Positions 59,725-64,000 of a stretch of 64,000 nt of DNA are shown one piece after another. The translations under genes and the position numbers were made by a program. This stretch comes from an uncultured Lachnospiraceae bacterium (GTDB lineage Bacteria > Bacillota > Clostridia > Lachnospirales > Lachnospiraceae). Position 1 is the stretch's first letter; every line of letters starts with the position of its first letter. The notes beneath the pieces were generated by a model. The model saw only the letters and a list, made by a program, of their open reading frames with translations. It did not search any database and was not told the DNA's origin. The DNA lies in contig CAUAFT010000004.1 in the NCBI GenBank assembly GCA_958428365.1, positions 152,313 through 216,312 on the forward strand. Direction: 5' to 3'.

Positions 59725-62067
59725 GATCTCCCCGATATTTTCCCTGTTACAGACCGCATAATCTTCCCACTCCCTTGGGAAGAGCCTGCGGTATTCACTC
59801 AGCAAAAAACGCTCGTCCAAAAGAGCGATCACTCCGGTATCCTCTTTCGTTCGAATCACCCTCCCCGCCGCCTGCAAAACCTTATTCATTCCCGGATAGC
59901 GGTAGGCATAGGCAAATCCCTCGCCACTCTGTTTGTCAAAATACTGCTTTAAGATCTCCCTCTCATTTCCCACCTGCGGAATCCCGGTTCCCACAATGAC
60001 GGCTCCTATTAAAAGCTCCTCCTTTAAGTCGATCCCCTCTCCAAAAATACCTCCCATCACACAAAAGCCCGCCAGAGACTGCTCCCGCTCCTTTGCAAAT
60101 TCTCCCAAAAACTCCTCCCGCTCTTCCTCCGTCATCCCATTTGTCTGAACAATGCAATCCATCCTCCCCTGCGCCATTGGCAAAAATTGCTCATACACCT
60201 GTTCCATAAACTTATAGGATGGAAAGAATACCATATAATTTCCTTTTTTCGCAGATACGATCTTCTCTATATAAGATGCGATCCTCCAAAACTCCTCTTC
60301 ATTCCTGCGGGTATACTTACTGCTGACCCCATCCCCGATCAAAAGGCAACTCTGTTCTTTCAAAAACGCCGTCTTTGCATAGACCGCATAATTATCCTCT
60401 CTGGAACTTAGCAGCTTTTTGTAATACTGAATCGGAAGGAGCGTCGCCGAAAAGAAAATCGTACTCCGTCCCTTATCCAGGCATTCCTGAAGATTCAAGG
60501 ACGGATCCACACAGAACAGCTTCATCATAAAGTGCCCGTTCTCCAAAAACTGGGTATAGACGACATAATGCTCATCCAGTCTCTCATACATATTCAGGAA
60601 ATGGCGTACCTTTAAATAGAGATCCAGAAAATCCTTCCTGCCCGGAAATTCCACATTTTTTTGTAAAAACGTATCCGCCGCCGCACCGAAGCGCATCAGT
60701 GCAAAAGCAAGACTGGAGATATTCTCATAGAGATGATAATTTTCCGTACACTCCCTCTTGTAACTCAGGAGAATCCTATTGCATTTCTCCAGTTCAGCCG
60801 CCACCTTGCCGCTGTAGGGCTTCACCAGTTTTTTCACCGCCAGAAAATCTTCCTTTATCAGCGCGCCGCTGTACATACTCCTGCCCCGTTCCACCAGATT
60901 ATGCGCCTCGTCCACCAAAAAGAGATATTCGCCCTTAACGCCCTCCCCGAAAAATCTCCGCAGATAGACATTGGGATCAAACACATAGTTATAGTCGCAG
61001 ATAATATTATCAGACCAGGTCGCCGTATCCAGACACAATTCAAACGGGCAGACCTGATGTTTTTTCGCCTGCTCCCAGAACACCTCTCTGGTCAGGAGCT
61101 CCTCCTCCTGCAGCAATTCAAATACCGCATCATTCACCCTGTCGTAGTGCCCTTTCGCATAGGGACAGGCGTCGGGATTACACTCCATTTCCTCGCACAG
61201 GCACATTTTTTCCTTTGCAGTAATAAGGAGTGTCTTCGCCCGATACCCTTTCTCCTTTAACAGTCCGAAGGTTTCCAGCGCAACCGTCGCCGTAATGGTC
61301 TTTGCCGTGAGATAAAAAATCTTTTCCGCCAGATTTTCTCCCACTGCCTTCACTGCCGGATAAATGGTAGAGATGGTCTTTCCAACCCCGGTGGGAGCCT
61401 GGATAAATAGGATCTTTTCCCTGTGGATCGTCCGGTAAACGTCCGACGCCAACTCCTTTTGTCCCTCCCGATAGGGAAATGGAAAAGGCAGATCCTTTAT
61501 GGACTCCTGGCGGATACATCTCCACTGATACTGAAACTGGGCCCATTTCTCATATTCCCCAACAATCTCAAAAAACCAATCCCTCAGTTCTTCTATCCCA
61601 TAAGAAATGACAAACCGCCGGATCTCCTCCGTATCCAGATTACAATACGTCATTTGTACGTCGATCTCCTCCAGCTCATTCTGAGAAGCATAAATATAGG
61701 CATAACATTTTGCCTGGGCGAGATGGACGCCGACGGGCTCCTCCAAATAAGACAGATCCATATAAACGCCCTTGATCTCGTCCACCGTGACCCGCTTTTC
61801 TTTTATGATCCCATCGGCACGCCCCTCGATGATAAAATGATAGTTTTCCTTGGGGATCTCTATTTTCAGGGGAAACTCCGCATGATAAGAAGCCCCCATC
61901 CTCCTCTGGATCTTTCTGTGTATCCGGCTTCCCTCCTGCATTGCCTCCGCCTGCATACTTCGCCCTCTGCGGTTGTCAATATCTCCGGAACGCAGAATAA
62001 ATTCCACCAGATTGCGGACGGAAATCTTAATATTCTGCTTTTCCCGTTCTGTTTCTCTTTCGCTCAT
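59695..62067 (-). CDS. DinG/XPD-like DNA helicase with N-terminal PD-(D/E)XK-like domain
   Basis: A 790-residue SF2 helicase. The N-terminal about 180 residues contain D85 in EGRADGII and E97-x-K99 in DEIKG, a PD-(D/E)XK nuclease pattern. Walker A is IQAPTGVGKT and the DEAH box is LVDEAHNLV. Between them four cysteines (CLCEEMEC, CPYAKGHYDR, CPFEL) suit the XPD-type 4Fe-4S cluster. The last motif is QAAGRVIRT. The protein should unwind or process damaged or replicating DNA. It overlaps the LysR gene's end by 30 bases, and its upstream region contains the tandem 70-bp repeats. Confidence 0.9.
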   Translation of the reverse strand: MSERETEREKQNIKISVRNLVEFILRSGDIDNRRGRSMQAEAMQEGSRIHRKIQRRMGASYHAEFPLKIEIPKENYHFIIEGRADGIIKEKRVTVDEIKGVYMDLSYLEEPVGVHLAQAKCYAYIYASQNELEEIDVQMTYCNLDTEEIRRFVISYGIEELRDWFFEIVGEYEKWAQFQYQWRCIRQESIKDLPFPFPYREGQKELASDVYRTIHREKILFIQAPTGVGKTISTIYPAVKAVGENLAEKIFYLTAKTITATVALETFGLLKEKGYRAKTLLITAKEKMCLCEEMECNPDACPYAKGHYDRVNDAVFELLQEEELLTREVFWEQAKKHQVCPFELCLDTATWSDNIICDYNYVFDPNVYLRRFFGEGVKGEYLFLVDEAHNLVERGRSMYSGALIKEDFLAVKKLVKPYSGKVAAELEKCNRILLSYKRECTENYHLYENISSLAFALMRFGAAADTFLQKNVEFPGRKDFLDLYLKVRHFLNMYERLDEHYVVYTQFLENGHFMMKLFCVDPSLNLQECLDKGRSTIFFSATLLPIQYYKKLLSSREDNYAVYAKTAFLKEQSCLLIGDGVSSKYTRRNEEEFWRIASYIEKIVSAKKGNYMVFFPSYKFMEQVYEQFLPMAQGRMDCIVQTNGMTEEEREEFLGEFAKEREQSLAGFCVMGGIFGEGIDLKEELLIGAVIVGTGIPQVGNEREILKQYFDKQSGEGFAYAYRYPGMNKVLQAAGRVIRTKEDTGVIALLDERFLLSEYRRLFPREWEDYAVCNRENIGEILEAFWRKQS

Positions 62068-62090
62068 AATTTCACCCTGTTACCATTATA

Positions 62091-62160
62091 ACATATGCTT
62101 TGCACATGCCGCCCCGCTTTGGATGCCATTTGGCATAATATCATGTATGACCATATTATA
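62091..62160 (-). repeat. 70-bp dispersed palindromic repeat, copy C
   Basis: First of two tandem copies upstream of the helicase gene. It shares CGCTTTGGATGCCAT and the TGC-GCACATG-type stem-loop with copies A and B but has drifted most. Confidence 0.85.
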
Positions 62161-62230
62161 ACATATGCTTCGCACATGCCGCTCCGCTTTGGATGCCATT
62201 CGGCGGGGTATCATGTCTTTCGACATTATA
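62161..62230 (-). repeat. 70-bp dispersed palindromic repeat, copy B
   Basis: Directly adjoins copy C with the same 70-base period. It is closer to copy A near 12.4 kb than to its tandem neighbour. Confidence 0.85.
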
Positions 62231-62258
62231 CAATTTCTAGTTTCCTGCAAAATAAAAA

Positions 62259-62289
62259 GCTCTACAGTCATAATCTTTGACTATAGAGC
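62259..62289 (-). terminator. terminator of the HPr-like gene
   Basis: GCTCTACAGTCA and TGACTATAGAGC (one mismatch) pair; the minus strand continues TTTTTATTTT. It lies 25 bases past the stop codon. Confidence 0.8.
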
Positions 62290-62313
62290 ATATTTATCTT
62301 ATGTATGGCTTTT

Positions 62314-62541
62314 TTAAGCAACTACATATTTTTGTACTGTGTTTTCAAAATCATTGTTCATACCGCTGTATGTTACTGTTAACACTCTTGATACTCCTAA
62401 TCCTAATACTCCTAAAAAAGATTTTGCATCAATGATTACGCGGTCATAGGAAATGTCAATATCAAAGTTGCATTTAACAGCGGCCTGAACGAAATCCTGT
62501 ACTTCTTGTCTACTTTGTAACCTGATCTGTTTCTCGTTCAT
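62314..62541 (-). CDS. Crh-like HPr paralogue
   Basis: A 75-residue HPr-fold protein. The segment RLQSRQEVQDFVQAA aligns with GLHARPAAxFVQxA of HPr and has Gln9 where the phosphorylatable His15 should be. DAKSFLGVLGLGV keeps the region around Ser46, here Ser41. This His-to-Gln, Ser-retained pattern is that of Bacillus Crh, which takes no PTS phosphate but can act with CcpA. Sequence similarity to Crh itself is modest, so the call is structural. The ATG is ten bases after AAAGGA; a GTG lies six codons earlier. It is monocistronic. Confidence 0.8.
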   Translation of the reverse strand: MNEKQIRLQSRQEVQDFVQAAVKCNFDIDISYDRVIIDAKSFLGVLGLGVSRVLTVTYSGMNNDFENTVQKYVVA

Positions 62542-62588
62542 AACTATCATTCCTTTCACCTTGTTTGTTTTCCTTATTATAGCTTAGA

Positions 62589-62617
62589 ATTATCCCATTT
62601 TTTCTCATTCTTGTCAA
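62589..62617 (-). promoter_or_regulatory. promoter of the HPr-like gene
   Basis: Minus-strand TTGACA and GATAAT are 17 bases apart, about 50 bases upstream of the start codon. Confidence 0.8.
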
Positions 62618-62866
62618 ATCTTAACGTCATTTATACATAATATATTTTTTACACAATTTTTACAATACTGCTTATGTTTTTTTCCTGTCTTATTCATATT
62701 TTTATTTTTTTCGAAACTAATTTCCCCTTATTTTCGCTTTTTTTCTGTTTGATCTGTATAATTTTATTTGTTCCTTTTTGTATATTTTGTACATTGTCCA
62801 CAAATTATACGCTTTGATTTGAAAAATTTGCATAAAAAGCCATTTTTCACCGCTTCAAAGGAAACC
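62618..62866. other. T-rich divergent intergenic stretch
   Basis: Very T-rich on the plus strand, between the promoters of the HPr-like gene and larE. I see no gene or clear structured RNA in it. Confidence 0.5.
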
Positions 62867-62895
62867 TTGACCTTTTTTCCTGTCCTGACTATAAT
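62867..62895 (+). promoter_or_regulatory. promoter of larE
   Basis: TTGACC and TATAAT with a 17-base spacer, 51 bases before the ATG. Confidence 0.8.
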
Positions 62896-62945
62896 GTCTA
62901 TGATTCTGTATTTTATTCTATTTTTACAAGAAAGGAACCGTTTTT

Positions 62946-63689
62946 ATGCATCTTTCCGATTTTTTTGCTGACTATCCTGAGGTTGCCATCGGTTTTTCCG
63001 GCGGCGTAGACTCCTGTTACCTCGCCTATATGGCAAATCAATATGCAAAAAAAATCCTTGCCATCTATTATAAAAGTGAATTTCAACCTGAATTTGAGCT
63101 GGCAGACGCCAGACATTTCTGCCAGGAGTACGGGATTCCCCTGAAGATTTTGCAGGCGGATATACTGACGGATTCCCGGATCGCAGATAATCCATGGAAT
63201 CGCTGCTATTACTGCAAACACCGGATTTTTTCCGCCATCCAAAAAGAAGCTCTCTCCCAGGGATTTTCCGTTCTACTGGATGGAACCAATGCCTCCGATC
63301 AGAGTGCGGACCGCCCTGGCATGCAGGCATTAGAAGAGCTTTCCATTCTCTCACCTCTTCGTCTCTGCGGATTAAAAAAGTCTGATATCCGGCAGCTTTC
63401 AAAGGAAGCAGGACTCTTTACCTGGGACAAACCCGCCTATGCCTGCCTTGCAACCAGGATCCCTGCCGATACAAGGATCACTTCAAAGCTTCTGAAATCC
63501 GTGGAAACCTGCGAATCCCTCCTCTTTTCCATGGGCTTCCATGATTTTAGGGTACGGGTACGGGATTCCCATGCTCTTTTACAGGTCGTCGCCAACGAGT
63601 ATTCCTTTGCCGAAAAAAAACTGGAAACGATCCGTGCGCAGTTTTCCCCCTATTTTTCGGATGTCTTGTTAGATCCTGTGACCCGTTGA
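62946..63689 (+). CDS. larE: LarE-type ATP-dependent sacrificial sulphur transferase
   Basis: A 247-residue PP-loop enzyme that inserts sulphur into pyridinium biscarboxylate on the way to the nickel-pincer cofactor of lactate racemase. The ATP-pyrophosphatase loop is SGGVDS at 18-23. Cys167 in AYACLATRIP is at the position of the sulphur-donating Cys of LarE, and Cys87 and Cys90 in RCYYCKHR are also conserved-looking. No larA, larB or larC is in the window, so it may serve a related nickel-pincer enzyme elsewhere. AGAAAGGA precedes the ATG. Confidence 0.9.
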   Translation: MHLSDFFADYPEVAIGFSGGVDSCYLAYMANQYAKKILAIYYKSEFQPEFELADARHFCQEYGIPLKILQADILTDSRIADNPWNRCYYCKHRIFSAIQKEALSQGFSVLLDGTNASDQSADRPGMQALEELSILSPLRLCGLKKSDIRQLSKEAGLFTWDKPAYACLATRIPADTRITSKLLKSVETCESLLFSMGFHDFRVRVRDSHALLQVVANEYSFAEKKLETIRAQFSPYFSDVLLDPVTR

Positions 63690-63769
63690 GCATTCACAGT
63701 GTTCTCATTGGAAAACTCTATGTCTTATATCATGTCGGAGTATTCAAAAAAAATTTCATATACTATAAA

Positions 63770-63801
63770 AAATCCTCCGGATAATTTTATCCGGAGGATT
63801 T
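63770..63801 (-). terminator. terminator of the rRNA/tRNA-Trp transcript
   Basis: A perfect 15-bp stem AAATCCTCCGGATAA / TTATCCGGAGGATTT with a two-base loop, followed on the minus strand by TTTTTT, eight bases past tRNA-Trp. Confidence 0.9.
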
Positions 63802-63809
63802 CTTATAAG

Positions 63810-63882
63810 CAGGGACAGAAGGACTCGAACCCTCGACATTTGGTTTTGGAGACCAACGTTCTACCAACTGAACTATATCCCT
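63810..63882 (-). tRNA. tRNA-Trp (CCA)
   Basis: 73 bases with acceptor AGGGATA, anticodon loop CTCCAAA (anticodon CCA) on stem TTGGT/ACCAA and T loop TTCGAGT. It lies downstream of the 23S gene on the same strand and upstream of a strong terminator. Confidence 0.95.
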
Positions 63883-63947
63883 ATACTACTTACATACCTT
63901 CAAAACTTCATACAGTCTTCCGATTTCTCTCCGCTCTCTTTTTTCTT

Positions 63948-64000
63948 GGTCAAGCCCTCGACCGATTAGTGACAGTCAGCTCCATACATTGCTGCACTTC
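63948..64000 (-). rRNA. 23S ribosomal RNA, 3' end (partial)
   Basis: The reverse complement ends ACTAATCGGTCGAGGGCTT-GACC, the conserved 3' terminus of Firmicutes 23S rRNA. The gene continues off the right edge. The exact mature 3' end is estimated. The 65 bases to tRNA-Trp leave no space for 5S rRNA. Confidence 0.9.

Overview
The window looks like a chromosomal segment of a Gram-positive anaerobe of class Clostridia, most likely family Lachnospiraceae. The reasons are strong AGGAGG-type ribosome binding sites, Firmicutes-type tRNAs and 23S rRNA end, PTS and sigma-54 arrangements common in gut clostridia, and a Crh-like HPr paralogue. The genus cannot be fixed from this sequence. Most genes lie on the minus strand.

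Layout. (1) 1-6.3 kb: a minus-strand operon of hydrolases for N-heterocycles or ureides: a TRZ/ATZ-type amidohydrolase, an allantoinase/dihydropyrimidinase-like enzyme, two PuuE-like polysaccharide-deacetylase-fold enzymes, an M20 carbamoylase-type amidohydrolase and the first codons of another cyclic amidohydrolase. (2) 6.6-18.5 kb: a Fic protein without its catalytic His, a PEP/pyruvate-binding protein, a queuine-salvage operon behind a candidate preQ1 riboswitch and three tandem terminators, a NimA-like flavoprotein, hypA, a large FAD/Fe-S oxidoreductase with an ArsR regulator, superoxide dismutase and a K+/H+ antiporter. (3) 18.7-26.8 kb: a self-contained dihydroxyacetone-PTS module (dhaK, dhaL, dhaM, its own HPr and enzyme I), two excellent sigma-54 promoters, a sigma-54 activator with an N-terminal HPr domain, and rpoN.

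(4) 26.9-37.9 kb: a DUF434-type protein, a Gfo/Idh oxidoreductase and a TetM/EF-G-like GTPase fused to a NYN ribonuclease domain. The 5' end of that GTPase gene is duplicated about 4.9 kb away, and the two copies bracket an AT-rich accessory island. The island holds an orphan Phd antitoxin (its Doc partner reduced to a stub), an AIPR-domain protein and a GHKL ATPase with a C-terminal PD-(D/E)XK-like site. An AbiEi/AbiEii pair follows. I regard the GHKL-nuclease plus AIPR pair as the best candidate for a little-described defence system.

(5) 38-54 kb: a two-component operon with a shared 11-bp-repeat operator, two small envelope proteins, a heterodimeric ABC exporter, a NatAB-type exporter, a chemoreceptor that seems to start at AUA, a lipoprotein, a secreted lipase and a GntR-ABC operon. 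(6) 54-64 kb: tRNA-Met and tRNA-Val, purL, a LysR regulator, a DinG/XPD-like helicase, a tandem 70-bp repeat, a Crh-like HPr, larE, tRNA-Trp and the 3' end of a 23S rRNA gene with no room for a downstream 5S gene.

Functional calls rest on visible motifs and my knowledge of families. No database search was run.
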